Positions 1 through 9,972 of a stretch of DNA of 32,233 nt are shown in pieces (positions within the stretch are counted from its first letter, which is position 1; each line of letters starts with the position of its first letter). Below the pieces are notes generated by a model, which was not told the DNA's origin, did not search any database, and worked only from the letters and a program-made list of their open reading frames with translations. The translations under genes and the position numbers were made by a program. Source of the DNA: Erysipelotrichaceae bacterium (GTDB lineage: Bacteria > Bacillota_I > Bacilli_A > Erysipelotrichales > Coprobacillaceae); the NCBI GenBank assembly GCA_017633115.1, contig JAGBPZ010000145.1:1-32233 (forward strand). Reading direction: 5' to 3'.

Positions 1-1494
<1,494 letters not shown>

Positions 1495-1501
1495 TCCATT
1501 G

Positions 1502-1522
1502 AGCCAAGGCCTAGCCTTGGCT
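1502..1522 (+). other. Intercistronic hairpin between dnaK and dnaJ
   Basis: AGCCAAGGC and GCCTTGGCT form a perfect 9-bp stem with a CTA loop. No T-run follows, only tcagtgatgataag and then the dnaJ ribosome binding site. It is therefore more likely an mRNA-stabilising or processing element, or a partial attenuator that lowers dnaJ relative to dnaK, than a full terminator. Confidence 0.7.
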
Positions 1523-1547
1523 TCAGTGATGATAAGAGGTGACTTAA

Positions 1548-2690
1548 ATGGCAGAGAAGAGAGATTATTATGAAGTGCTAGGTGTTGATAAAAACGCCAG
1601 CGCTGATGAAATAAAGAAGGCTTATCGTAAACTGGCCAAGAAATATCATCCTGATGTCAATAAGGCTCCAGATGCCGAAGAAAAGTTCAAAGAAGTCCAG
1701 GAAGCTTATGAAGTTCTGTCAGATGATGACAAGAAAGCGGCTTATGACCGTTATGGTCATGCTGCCTTTGATCAGAATGCAGGAGGCTTTGGCGGCGCTG
1801 GTGGCTTCGGTGGTTTTGGCGGCTTCGGCGGCGGCGCAGGCGGCTTTGGTTTTGATGATATCTTTGAATCATTCTTTGGTGGCGGTCCACGTACAAATAC
1901 ACGTAATACCGGCCCAATGAAAGGTGAAGACCGCACTATGAGTGTCGAAATCGATTTCATGGATGCAATCAAAGGTCTTCAAAAAGATATTAAAATCAAC
2001 TATGATGAACAATGCCCACATTGTCATGGCTCAGGTGCCAATACACCAAATGATATTTCAACATGTACACGATGCAATGGTACTGGTACTGTGAGAACTC
2101 AACAGCGTACAGCTTTTGGTACATATGTTGCAACCTCTGCATGTCCTGATTGTAATGGTACTGGTAAGAAAATTACTGTGCCATGTTCACACTGTCATGG
2201 TAATGGCTATATCAACAAGAGCTCAACCATCACACTGAATATTCCAGCTGGTATCAATGAAGGCAATCTCATTCGTGTTAAGGGCAAAGGCGAGCGTGGA
2301 ATCAATGGTGGCGAAAATGGTGATTTATTCGTCGGCGTTCATATCAGACCACATAAATATTTCATCCGTCAGGGTGATGATATCTATATGACTATTCCAG
2401 TTTCAGCTGTTGATGCCGCATTAGGATGTAAAATTGATGTTCCAACTGTCTATGGCGATGTAAGTGTTGATATTCCTCAGGGTACTCAGCCAGGTACAAC
2501 ATTACGTTTAAGAGGCAAAGGTGTTAAGAATTATCGTAACAACAGCAGGGTTGGTAATCAGTTTGTTAAAGTTGATGTTCAGATACCTAAACATCTGACT
2601 GGCAAAGAAAAAGACCTTTATACTCAACTTAGAAATCTGAATAATAAAGGTTCAATCTTTGATCAGTTCAAAAAGAATTTTAAATTCTAA
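1548..2690 (+). CDS. dnaJ: Chaperone DnaJ (Hsp40)
   Basis: This 380-residue type I J-protein delivers substrates to DnaK and stimulates its ATPase. The J-domain is at residues 5-70 with the HPD motif at 34-36. A Gly/Phe-rich linker runs from about 79 to 113. Four CxxCxGxG zinc-binding repeats lie at 156-220 ([32 protein letters not shown]). The C-terminal substrate-binding and dimerisation domains follow. Length is normal for the family. The ATG is preceded by aagaggtga at a good distance. The gene is the second member of the dnaK-dnaJ operon; hrcA and grpE, if present, lie left of the window. Confidence 0.98.
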   Translation: MAEKRDYYEVLGVDKNASADEIKKAYRKLAKKYHPDVNKAPDAEEKFKEVQEAYEVLSDDDKKAAYDRYGHAAFDQNAGGFGGAGGFGGFGGFGGGAGGFGFDDIFESFFGGGPRTNTRNTGPMKGEDRTMSVEIDFMDAIKGLQKDIKINYDEQCPHCHGSGANTPNDISTCTRCNGTGTVRTQQRTAFGTYVATSACPDCNGTGKKITVPCSHCHGNGYINKSSTITLNIPAGINEGNLIRVKGKGERGINGGENGDLFVGVHIRPHKYFIRQGDDIYMTIPVSAVDAALGCKIDVPTVYGDVSVDIPQGTQPGTTLRLRGKGVKNYRNNSRVGNQFVKVDVQIPKHLTGKEKDLYTQLRNLNNKGSIFDQFKKNFKF

Positions 2691-2725
2691 TTTATTAGTT
2701 CTGATATATGAATCTATATTTACAT

Positions 2726-2752
2726 GGGGAGTTTATCTCTCCTTTTTTTGTT
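2726..2752 (+). terminator. Weak terminator after dnaJ
   Basis: A short GGAG/CTCC hairpin is followed by seven T. The stem is only 4-5 bp. It may end dnaJ transcripts together with the stronger hairpin just downstream. Confidence 0.45.
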
Positions 2753-2780
2753 TTGCTAAGATTCTATGATTAAAGACGAA

Positions 2781-2825
2781 AAAACACTATGAATTGTTCG
2801 TTGTATGAACCTTTCATAGTGTTTT
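2781..2825. terminator. Bidirectional terminator between dnaJ and the aminotransferase
   Basis: AAAACACTATGAA (2781-2793) pairs perfectly over 13 bp with TTCATAGTGTTTT (2813-2825); a nested GTTC/GAAC pair lies in the loop. T-rich tracts follow on both strands, so it can serve the converging dnaJ (+) and aminotransferase (-) genes. Confidence 0.85.
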
Positions 2826-2836
2826 ATAATTTTTAT

Positions 2837-4006
2837 CTATTTTGCTTTAAAGATATTGCTTTGATCCATGACTTCAATCATATGCTTGATGGTATCATCA
2901 TCCTGGACAAGAGCCATTCTGACAAAGCCTTCACCTTCACTGCCAAAGGCATTACCAGGAACGACAAGGACACCAGTCTTTTCAAACAAATCATAAGTAA
3001 ATGATTCGGAATCTTTGTAATGATCAGGAATCTTAGCCCAAACAAACATTGAACCTTCAGGTAGATCAATATCCCAGCCAATTTCTCTGACGCCGTTGAC
3101 CAATAAATCACGACGATGGCGATAAGCATTACGAGTATCAAGAACGATTGACTGATCACCCTGGATCGCAGAGATAGCTGCTTTTTGAATAGGGATGAAC
3201 ATACCATAGTCCATATTTGATTTCAATGTCTTATATTTGCTGACGATTTCACTGTTGCCTACCATAAAGCCAATACGGGCACCAGCCATACCATATGTTT
3301 TGCTAAGAGAATTGAATTCAACTCCGATATCTTTAGCACCTTCAAATTCAAGGAAGCTGTGACCAGGACCGGCGAATAATAATTCACTATAAGCATTATC
3401 GTGAAGAACGACGATATCATATTTTTTTGCGAATTTGACCAGTTCTTCATAAAATTCAACAGGTGCCACACCACATGTTGGATTGTTTGGATAAGACACA
3501 ATCATCAGTTTAGCTGCCTTTGCATCATCCTCAGCAATGGCATCAAGATCGATAACATAATTGTTTTCTTTCTTTAATGGCATATCAACGATTTTTGCAC
3601 CTGCAAGCAAGGCACCATCTCTAAAGATAGGATAACACGGATTAGGTACGAGAACGATATCACCAGGATCTACAAGGGTCAGTGCCAGGTGAGATAAGCC
3701 TTCCTGACTGCCAAGCATTGATGTGACTTCCGTACGTGGATCAAGTGTTACGCCATAACGTCTTTGATACCATTCAACGACAGCATCCTGAAGTTCTGGT
3801 AAATCAGTGATGGCATAAATGTAATTGCCACGATCCAATGTTTCTTTTGATAACGTATTGACAATGCGTTCATGTGGAGGAATATTTGGAGCACCAATAC
3901 TTAAATCGATGACTTCCAATCCTTTTTGTGCACGTTCATAACGCATTTTTGCCAATGTCGTAAAGATGCTTTCACCAAAAACATCCATTCTTTTTGCGAA
4001 TTTCAT
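2837..4006 (-). CDS. Class I/II PLP-dependent aminotransferase (LL-DAP/alanine aminotransferase-like)
   Basis: This is a 389-residue fold-type I aminotransferase. The PLP-binding lysine is K236 in SLSKTYGMAGARIGF. Other family marks are YPNNPTCG at 172-179, HDNAYSEL at 202-209 for cofactor binding, and a substrate-carboxylate arginine in GFVRMAL near the C-terminus. The family includes aspartate, alanine and LL-diaminopimelate aminotransferases; the sequence resembles the DapL/PatA-like group, but the amino-acid substrate cannot be fixed by reading. The start ATG follows gagaggtg with 7-8 nt spacing. The gene is monocistronic, bounded by a divergent gene upstream and a bidirectional terminator downstream, so context gives no pathway clue. 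Confidence 0.93.
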   Translation of the reverse strand: MKFAKRMDVFGESIFTTLAKMRYERAQKGLEVIDLSIGAPNIPPHERIVNTLSKETLDRGNYIYAITDLPELQDAVVEWYQRRYGVTLDPRTEVTSMLGSQEGLSHLALTLVDPGDIVLVPNPCYPIFRDGALLAGAKIVDMPLKKENNYVIDLDAIAEDDAKAAKLMIVSYPNNPTCGVAPVEFYEELVKFAKKYDIVVLHDNAYSELLFAGPGHSFLEFEGAKDIGVEFNSLSKTYGMAGARIGFMVGNSEIVSKYKTLKSNMDYGMFIPIQKAAISAIQGDQSIVLDTRNAYRHRRDLLVNGVREIGWDIDLPEGSMFVWAKIPDHYKDSESFTYDLFEKTGVLVVPGNAFGSEGEGFVRMALVQDDDTIKHMIEVMDQSNIFKAK

Positions 4007-4112
4007 GATAGTTTCACCTCTCGAGTCACTATTTTAACGCAATATTATTGAAAAATAAAGCGACAATAGAGTGAATTTGTGATATTCTAGGCGTGTTTAG
4101 GAGGAACGTGTC

Positions 4113-4586
4113 ATGACTGCTGACTTATCATTGCTTCAACAATGTAAGCCTGAAGGCTACCATGAGTCGATTATTGAACTCAAACATCTCAAAATGATGG
4201 CCTTTATTGACGAAAGTCATTTATTGATTGTGACTGATCGTCCGATGGTCGTCAATTGTGATGATTTAGCTATTGAAGATATTGAGAAGCCATTGAAGAT
4301 GGACTTTAGTGAAATGTTGAGTTATTCTTCAAAAGGGCTTGCCAACATGTCTCATTTTTCTCCTTATGGGGATGTGGTGAGCATGCTTGCACCTCATTAT
4401 CCAATGAAGATGGTCGTCTTTATGCCCCTTGGTGTTTCTTGTACCCGTTTCCCTGAGAAGTGTTTTATATTGACAGAATGCAGGGATCTTATTGGCTTTG
4501 GCTTCAATCAAACCGGTACATTGATGGTATGCGGGGAGCGTAATCGTCTTAAAATCTACCATCGCCAGAAAAATATTGAGGCATAA
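4113..4586 (+). CDS. Hypothetical protein, 157 aa
   Basis: I do not recognise this protein. It begins at an ATG with a strong taggagga ribosome binding site, and an extended -10 (TGATATTCT, 4080-4088) lies just upstream. There is no signal peptide and no clear membrane helix, so it is probably cytosolic. It contains three scattered cysteines in its second half (positions 110, 117 and 123 by rough count) and a basic C-terminus with KIYHRQKN. It is transcribed alone between the divergent aminotransferase and the promoter of the purine operon, whose -35 lies only about 20 nt past its stop. It shows no homology to purine enzymes that I can see. Confidence 0.7.
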   Translation: MTADLSLLQQCKPEGYHESIIELKHLKMMAFIDESHLLIVTDRPMVVNCDDLAIEDIEKPLKMDFSEMLSYSSKGLANMSHFSPYGDVVSMLAPHYPMKMVVFMPLGVSCTRFPEKCFILTECRDLIGFGFNQTGTLMVCGERNRLKIYHRQKNIEA

Positions 4587-4605
4587 TTTAACGTAAATTT
4601 CAGGG

Positions 4606-4634
4606 TTGTCAAAATAGTATTAAAATGGTATTAT
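4606..4634 (+). promoter_or_regulatory. Promoter of the fhs-pur operon
   Basis: A -35 TTGTCA (4606-4611), a 17-bp spacer and a -10 TATTAT (4629-4634) preceded by TGG (extended -10) give a strong sigma-A type promoter. Transcription should begin near 4641, at the start of the riboswitch. Confidence 0.85.
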
Positions 4635-4639
4635 GCACT

Positions 4640-4740
4640 TGGTTATACAACTGACGGGGTATCGTGGAATTAACCACATGGAGTATAGCCTGTACGAGTC
4701 GACCGTCTGGGCAACCCCAGGATGATTAGGCTCTTTTTTT
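4640..4740 (+). promoter_or_regulatory. ZTP riboswitch (pfl motif) with terminator-type expression platform
   Basis: The leader carries the pfl/ZTP signature: an ACTGACG segment at 4650-4656, a GTGG/CCAC hairpin (4664-4667 with 4674-4677), and the conserved 3' segment CCGTCTGGGCA (4703-4713). This class senses the purine intermediate ZMP/ZTP, which rises when 10-formyl-THF is short, and typically switches on fhs and purine genes. Overlapping the 3' segment is CTGGG-CAAC-CCCAG (4707-4720), and AGCCT/AGGCT (4687-4691 with 4728-4732) can close a larger stem followed by seven T (4734-4740). A transcription terminator competing with the ligand-bound fold is therefore likely. Class assignment is from known consensus; the switching mechanism is inference. 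Confidence 0.88.
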
Positions 4741-4806
4741 GTTTAAGGGTATCCTGAGGTGATCAATCGCATGTTAAAGATAATTGAAAACGAAAGGAAA
4801 GAAATA

Positions 4807-6477
4807 ATGTTAACAGATGTAGAAATTGCTCAGAGTACAGTTATGGAGCCTATTAAGGCTATCGCTGAAAGAATTGGATTAGATGAAGATGATTTAGAAC
4901 TTTATGGTAAATATAAAGCTAAAATTTCATTAGAAACAATCAATCGTTTAAAAGATAATGACAATGGTAAACTTGTTTTAGTGACTGCAATCAACCCAAC
5001 ACCTGCAGGTGAAGGTAAAACAACAACTATGATTGGTTTATCTCAGGCATTAAATAAACTTGGTAAAAAATCAATCGTTGCAATGCGTGAACCTAGCTTA
5101 GGTCCATGTTTTGGTATTAAAGGTGGCGCAGCTGGTGGCGGTTATGCTCAGGTTGTTCCTATGGAAGACATCAACCTTCATTTCACTGGTGATATTCATG
5201 CCATCACAACGGCTAATAACTTAATTGCAGCAATGCTTGATAATTCAATTCAGCAGGGCAATCCATTAGATATAGATACAAGACAGATCGTTTGGAAACG
5301 TTGTGTAGACTTAAATGACCGTGCTTTAAGACATATCGTTGTTGGTTTAGGCGGACGTTTAAATGGTGTACCAAGAGAAGACGGTTTTGATATTTCAGTC
5401 GCAAGTGAAGTTATGGCTATCTTATGCTTAGCTACTTCATTAGAAGACTTAAAAGCTAGAGCAGGTCGTATGATTGTTGCCTATACAAATAGTGGTGAAG
5501 CTGTTACTGTTGATGATATCAAAGCAACTGGTGCTGTCACATTATTATTAAAAGACGCTATCAAACCTAATCTTGTTCAGACATTAGATCATACTCCAGT
5601 CTTTGTTCATGGTGGTCCATTTGCAAATATTGCTCATGGCTGTAACTCAGTTATGGCTACTGAATTAGCAATGAAATTAGGTGACTATGCAATTACTGAA
5701 GCAGGTTTCGGTGCTGACCTTGGTGCAGAAAAGTTCTTAGATATCAAATGTCGTCAGGCTGGTTTAAAACCTGATGCCGTTGTAATCGTTGCTACTGTAC
5801 GTGCGTTAAAGATGCATGGTGGTGTTGATAAGAAAAATCTTGCTGAAGAAAATCTTGATGCCTTAAAGAAGGGTGTTGCTAACTTAACTAAGCATATTGA
5901 AAACATCCATAAATATGGCTTACCTACAGTTATCGCAATCAATGCTTTCCCAACTGATACAGATGCTGAATTACAGTTATTGAAAACTGTTTGTGAAGAA
6001 ATGGGCGCAGAAGTTGCCATTTCTGAAGTATGGGCTAAAGGTGCTGATGGTGGTATCGAAATGGCAGAAAAATTATTACACGTATTAGAAACAACTGAAT
6101 CTCATTTCAAACCAATCTATGAATTAGATCAGCCTATTGTTAACAAATTACGTGCTATCGCACAGGAAATCTATGGTGCTGATGATGTTATCATCACTAA
6201 GAAAGTTGCTAACAAGATTAAAAAATATACAGCTCAGGGTCTTGATAATTTACCAATCTGTATTGCTAAAACTCAGTACTCATTATCAGATGATCCTACA
6301 TTACTTGGTCGTCCAACAGATTTCAGTGTTGAAATCAACGATTTGATTCCTAACACTGGTGCTGGCTTCTTAGTTGCGATTGCAGGCAGCATTATGCGTA
6401 TGCCTGGCCTTCCAAGAGTACCAGCTGCTAATGGCATGGACATTGACGAAAACGGCAAAATCGTTGGCTTATTCTAA
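4807..6477 (+). CDS. fhs: Formate-tetrahydrofolate ligase
   Basis: This enzyme condenses formate, ATP and THF into 10-formyl-THF, the formyl donor for PurN and AICAR formyltransferase. The N-terminal region has the P-loop [10 protein letters not shown]; the long conserved FTHFS body follows, including [23 protein letters not shown]-type sequence and the C-terminal [11 protein letters not shown] chose the ATG at 4807 (MLTDVEIAQ) because it follows aaaggaaag and gives 556 residues, the usual family length. An in-frame GTG at 4759 would add 16 residues but lies almost at the riboswitch T-run without a good ribosome site. It is the first gene of the purine operon and directly under the ZTP riboswitch. 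Codon bias suggests high expression. Confidence 0.97.
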   Translation: MLTDVEIAQSTVMEPIKAIAERIGLDEDDLELYGKYKAKISLETINRLKDNDNGKLVLVTAINPTPAGEGKTTTMIGLSQALNKLGKKSIVAMREPSLGPCFGIKGGAAGGGYAQVVPMEDINLHFTGDIHAITTANNLIAAMLDNSIQQGNPLDIDTRQIVWKRCVDLNDRALRHIVVGLGGRLNGVPREDGFDISVASEVMAILCLATSLEDLKARAGRMIVAYTNSGEAVTVDDIKATGAVTLLLKDAIKPNLVQTLDHTPVFVHGGPFANIAHGCNSVMATELAMKLGDYAITEAGFGADLGAEKFLDIKCRQAGLKPDAVVIVATVRALKMHGGVDKKNLAEENLDALKKGVANLTKHIENIHKYGLPTVIAINAFPTDTDAELQLLKTVCEEMGAEVAISEVWAKGADGGIEMAEKLLHVLETTESHFKPIYELDQPIVNKLRAIAQEIYGADDVIITKKVANKIKKYTAQGLDNLPICIAKTQYSLSDDPTLLGRPTDFSVEINDLIPNTGAGFLVAIAGSIMRMPGLPRVPAANGMDIDENGKIVGLF

Positions 6478-6494
6478 GCGAAAGGAATGATTTC

Positions 6495-6983
6495 ATGAAA
6501 GTTGCAGTTATTATGGGATCTGCTTCTGACAAAGGTCAGTTGACAGGTTGCATTGATATTTTAAAAGAATACGGTGTTGATGTAGCTGTCCGTGCTTTAT
6601 CAGCACATCGCGCGCATGGAGCACTGGCTGAATTCGTAGAAGAATGCAACAATGATGGCACTGACGTTATCATTACAGCAGCTGGTATGGCTGCAGCTTT
6701 ACCTGGCGTCGTTGCATCAATGACAATCCTGCCAGTCATTGGCGTACCTGTTAAAGGTTCTACCTTAGATGGTATGGATGCTTTATTTTCAATCGTTCAG
6801 ATGCCTCCAGGAATTCCTGTGGCAACAGTTGCCATTAACGGTGGCAAGAATGCTGCCTGGCTCGCATTGGAAATCATGGCTATTAAATATCCAGAATTAA
6901 AAGCGAAATTATTAGCGTACCGTAAAGAAATGGAAGCTTCATGTCTGAAAGTAAATGATGATATTAAAGCTGAATTTAACTAA
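6495..6983 (+). CDS. purE: PurE, N5-carboxyaminoimidazole ribonucleotide mutase
   Basis: PurE forms CAIR in purine synthesis. The 162-residue chain has the class I hallmarks MGSASD at the N-terminus, SAHRAH around the catalytic histidine, and SIVQMPPGIPVATVAI. One difference stands out: the usual GGAAHLPG loop reads GMAAALPG here, with Ala where many class I enzymes have His. I recall the same variant in Bacteroidetes-like PurE. No purK (the N5-CAIR synthetase partner of class I enzymes) is next to it or elsewhere in the operon. It starts 17 nt after fhs with gaaagga upstream. Confidence 0.95.
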   Translation: MKVAVIMGSASDKGQLTGCIDILKEYGVDVAVRALSAHRAHGALAEFVEECNNDGTDVIITAAGMAAALPGVVASMTILPVIGVPVKGSTLDGMDALFSIVQMPPGIPVATVAINGGKNAAWLALEIMAIKYPELKAKLLAYRKEMEASCLKVNDDIKAEFN

Positions 6984-7003
6984 AAAAGAGAAGGAGAAGA
7001 CAA

Positions 7004-7714
7004 ATGGAAAAAGGTAAACTACTTTATGATGGTAAAGCAAAATCTGTTTATGCAACAGATCGTGAAGATGAAATTATTATGCATTATAAAGATGATGCTA
7101 CTGCTGGCAATGGCGTTAAACATGAACAGTTTGGCGGTAAAGGTGTTTTAAATCACACCATTTCAGGTATTATTTTCGATATGCTTGCTGAAGCTGGTAT
7201 CGAAACTCATTTGATTAAAAAATTAAATGAACGTGACGACCTCGTTAAGAAAGTTGACATTTTCCCATTAGAAGTCATTGTTAGAAATATTACAACAGGC
7301 TCATTCTGTGCCCGTACTGGCTGCCCTGAAGGTTTAGTTCTTGATGAACCAATCTTTGAAATCAGCTATAAGAATGATGAATATGGTGATCCATTGATCA
7401 ATGAAGATCATGCTGTTGCCATGAAATTATGTACACGTGCAGAATATGCAAAAATCAAAGAAGAAACTTTAAAAGTCAATGAATTATTAAAAGCCTTCTT
7501 CTTACAGCTCAATTTAAAACTTGTTGATTTCAAAATCGAATTTGGTAAAACAGCTGATGGTCAGATTTTATTGGCTGATGAAATCTCTCCAGATTCTTGC
7601 CGTTTATGGGATGTTGATACAAACCAGAAATATGACAAAGATGTCTTCAGACAGGATATCGGCGATTTAATTGAAACTTACAAAGCTGTTCTTGCTAGAA
7701 TGGAAAACAAATAG
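7004..7714 (+). CDS. purC: SAICAR synthetase PurC
   Basis: PurC joins CAIR and aspartate with ATP to give SAICAR. The 236-residue length is normal for the bacterial enzyme. Recognisable segments are LLYDGKAKSVY at the N-terminus (ATP-binding lid), the VRNITTGS motif, and LADEISPDSCRLWD with the conserved acidic and arginine residues. It starts 20 nt after purE behind agaaggagaag. Confidence 0.97.
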   Translation: MEKGKLLYDGKAKSVYATDREDEIIMHYKDDATAGNGVKHEQFGGKGVLNHTISGIIFDMLAEAGIETHLIKKLNERDDLVKKVDIFPLEVIVRNITTGSFCARTGCPEGLVLDEPIFEISYKNDEYGDPLINEDHAVAMKLCTRAEYAKIKEETLKVNELLKAFFLQLNLKLVDFKIEFGKTADGQILLADEISPDSCRLWDVDTNQKYDKDVFRQDIGDLIETYKAVLARMENK

Positions 7715-7723
7715 GTAATTTAT

Positions 7724-8749
7724 ATGGATTATAAAAAAGCTGGTGTTGATATCGAAGCTGGTTATCGTTCAGTTGAATTGATGAAAGGTTCGATTAAAGA
7801 AACCCTTCGTCCAGAAGTTCTGGGGGGAATTGGTGGCTTTGCTGGAGCATTTAGTTTAAGTGCCATTAAAGATATGAAGGATCCGGTTCTCTTATCAGGT
7901 ACTGATGGCTGTGGTACAAAAGTAAAACTTGCTTTCATTCTCGATAAGCACGATACGATTGGTATTGATGCAGTCGCAATGTGCGTTAATGATATTGCCT
8001 GTGCTGGAGGAGAACCACTATTTTTCCTTGATTATATTGCCTGTGGTAAAAACTATCCGGAAAAAATCGCAACTATTGTCAGTGGCGTAGCTGAAGGCTG
8101 TAAACAGTCTGGCTGTGCTCTGATTGGTGGTGAAACAGCTGAACATCCAGGTTTAATGCCTGAAGATGATTACGATCTTGCGGGATTTGCGGTTGGTGTT
8201 GTTGAACGCGATGATATCATTGATGGTACATCAATCAAAGATGGTGATGTCCTTATTGGTATCGCTTCAAGCGGTGTTCACAGCAATGGTTTTTCTCTCG
8301 TAAGAAAAGTCTTCACGATGGATGAAGAATCACTCAATCGTTACTATCCTGAATTAGGCAAGACCTTAGGTGAAGCCTTACTTGCGCCAACTAAGATTTA
8401 TGTTAAAACTCTTAAATCAATCAAAAATGCAGGCGTTAAAGTCAAAGGCTGCAGCCATATTACAGGTGGCGGTTTCTATGAAAACGTACCAAGAATGCTT
8501 CCTGATGGTGTAAGAGCAATCGTGAATAAAGACAGTTATGAAGTACCTGCTATCTTCAACATGATCGCAAAAGTTGGTCAGATTGAAGAACACATGATGT
8601 ATAATACCTTCAATATGGGTATTGGTATGATCATCGCTGTTGATGCTAAAGATGTTGATACAACTTTAGCGGCCATTAAAGAAGCAGGGGAAACTCCTTA
8701 TGTCGTTGGTAATATTGTAAATGGTGCTAAAGGAGTCGACTTATGTTAA
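7724..8749 (+). CDS. purM: AIR synthetase PurM
   Basis: PurM closes the imidazole ring, converting FGAM to AIR with ATP. The 341-residue chain starts with the DYKKAGVDIEAG motif and contains SGTDGCGTKVKLA, CVNDIACAGGEPLFFLDYIA, and GGETAEHPG. The C-terminal ATP-grasp-like PurM domain includes ITGGGFYENVPRMLP. It follows purC by 9 nt with only a weak ribosome site, so translation is probably coupled. Its 3' end overlaps purN by 7 nt. Confidence 0.97.
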   Translation: MDYKKAGVDIEAGYRSVELMKGSIKETLRPEVLGGIGGFAGAFSLSAIKDMKDPVLLSGTDGCGTKVKLAFILDKHDTIGIDAVAMCVNDIACAGGEPLFFLDYIACGKNYPEKIATIVSGVAEGCKQSGCALIGGETAEHPGLMPEDDYDLAGFAVGVVERDDIIDGTSIKDGDVLIGIASSGVHSNGFSLVRKVFTMDEESLNRYYPELGKTLGEALLAPTKIYVKTLKSIKNAGVKVKGCSHITGGGFYENVPRMLPDGVRAIVNKDSYEVPAIFNMIAKVGQIEEHMMYNTFNMGIGMIIAVDAKDVDTTLAAIKEAGETPYVVGNIVNGAKGVDLC

Positions 8750-9333
8750 ATATTGCAGTTTGTATTTCTGGCGGTGGTACTGATCTGCAGTCAATCATTG
8801 ATGCAGTAGAAGCTGGAGAAATCAATGGTACAATCAAACTCGTCATCTCAAACCGTAAAAAGGCATATGGCCTTGAACGTGCAAGACTTCATGGCATTAA
8901 GGCAGAAGTCATCAGGGATGAAGATTTGATCATCAAGCGTATGGAAGAAGAACAAATTGATTTGATCGTTCTTGCAGGTTATCTTGCCATTGTTTCCGAA
9001 AAATTAATCAATCGCTATGAAAACAGAATAATTAATATCCATCCATCATTGATTCCATCATTTTGTGGACCTGGTTATTATGGTATGCATGTTCATAATG
9101 AGGTCTATAAAAGAGGTGTCAGAGTATCAGGTTGTACAGTTCATTTTGTCACCGCTGATGTTGATGGTGGTCCAATTATCTTACAAAAAGCAGTTGATAT
9201 TACAGATGTTAAATCACCTGAAGAAATTCAGGAACGTGTTTTAGTAGAAGAACATAAATTATTACCAGAAGCAGTTAAATTATTCTGCGATGGTCGTTTA
9301 AAAGTCATAAATGAAAGGGTCGAAATATTATGA
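8743..9333 (+). CDS. purN: Phosphoribosylglycinamide formyltransferase PurN
   Basis: PurN transfers a formyl group from 10-formyl-THF to GAR. The 196-residue length fits. Family marks are the N-terminal phosphate loop SGGGTDLQ, the catalytic Asn-His pair in NIHPSLIP, and the catalytic Asp in the HFVTADVDGGPII segment. The ATG follows aaaggagtcg inside the end of purM, and the stop overlaps the purH' start as ATGA. The formyl donor is supplied by fhs at the head of the operon. Confidence 0.97.
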   Translation: MLNIAVCISGGGTDLQSIIDAVEAGEINGTIKLVISNRKKAYGLERARLHGIKAEVIRDEDLIIKRMEEEQIDLIVLAGYLAIVSEKLINRYENRIINIHPSLIPSFCGPGYYGMHVHNEVYKRGVRVSGCTVHFVTADVDGGPIILQKAVDITDVKSPEEIQERVLVEEHKLLPEAVKLFCDGRLKVINERVEIL

Positions 9334-9908
9334 AAAGAGCTTTAATTTCTTTAACTGATAAATCAGGTATCATCCCATTTGCTAAAGAATTAGAAACATT
9401 AGGTTTTGAAATCGTTTCTACAGGCGGTACATTAAAAGTCTTAAAAGAAGGTGGCGTTAATGTCATCGCGATTGATGATGTCACTGGTTTCCCTGAAATC
9501 CTTGATGGTCGTGTTAAAACATTACATCCAAAGGTTCATGGTGGTTTACTCTATCGCCGTGATGATCCAAATCATGTTGCAACAATCAAAGAAATGGAAA
9601 TTACTCCAATTGATTTAGTTTGCTGTAACTTATATGCTTTTGACAAAGCATTAGAAGCAGGCTTACCAATTCCTGATATGGTTGAAAATATTGACATTGG
9701 TGGTCCATCAATGATCAGAAGTTCAGCTAAAAACTTTAAAGACGTATTAGTTGTCACTGATCCAGCTGATTATGACAGCGTCATCGATGCTTTAAAGAAC
9801 GGTACAGATACATTTGAATTCCGTATGAATCTTGCTTACAAGGCATTCAGCCTCACTGCAAGCTACGATACAATGATTTCAAACTGGTTTGCTACATTAG
9901 TTAAATAA
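9330..9908 (+). CDS. purH: Stand-alone IMP cyclohydrolase (PurH N-terminal domain only)
   Basis: The 192 residues match the MGS-like IMP cyclohydrolase domain of bifunctional PurH: ALISLTDKSGI at the start, STGGTLKVL, VTGFPEILDGRVKTLHPKVHGG, NLYAF, and ENIDIGGPSMIRSSAKN. It should convert FAICAR to IMP. The chain ends cleanly at the domain boundary (SNWFATLVK, then TAA); the AICAR formyltransferase domain of about 300 residues is absent, and the next 64 nt do not encode it. Some Clostridia are known to carry the two activities as separate genes, so the formyltransferase is expected elsewhere in the genome. It overlaps purN by four bases and is followed by a perfect hairpin. Confidence 0.93.
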   Translation: MKRALISLTDKSGIIPFAKELETLGFEIVSTGGTLKVLKEGGVNVIAIDDVTGFPEILDGRVKTLHPKVHGGLLYRRDDPNHVATIKEMEITPIDLVCCNLYAFDKALEAGLPIPDMVENIDIGGPSMIRSSAKNFKDVLVVTDPADYDSVIDALKNGTDTFEFRMNLAYKAFSLTASYDTMISNWFATLVK

Positions 9909-9914
9909 TGAATC

Positions 9915-9938
9915 AATAAGATGCGAAAGCATCTTATT
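9915..9938 (+). other. Intercistronic GAAA-loop hairpin between purH' and purD
   Basis: AATAAGATGC and GCATCTTATT pair over 10 bp around a GAAA tetraloop. The following bases (tgtgcttatt) are not a T-run, so a complete terminator is unlikely. It could stabilise or mark a processing point that separates the two halves of the operon transcript. Confidence 0.7.
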
Positions 9939-9972
9939 TGTGCTTATTAAAAAGAATTATGAGGAGGTCAAA

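Noticed and set aside
1780-1850. Repetitive GGC/TTC sequence in dnaJ that looks like a tandem repeat
   Set aside because: It encodes the normal Gly/Phe-rich linker of DnaJ and is not a separate repeat element.
4759-4806. Upstream GTG start for fhs adding 16 residues
   Set aside because: It lacks a good ribosome site and lies right after the riboswitch T-run; the ATG at 4807 follows aaaggaaag and gives the standard length.
9330-9908. PurH as a frameshifted or decayed pseudogene
   Set aside because: The end is at a clean domain boundary and no formyltransferase fragments are found in any frame of the following intergenic region; a stand-alone cyclohydrolase is the better reading.
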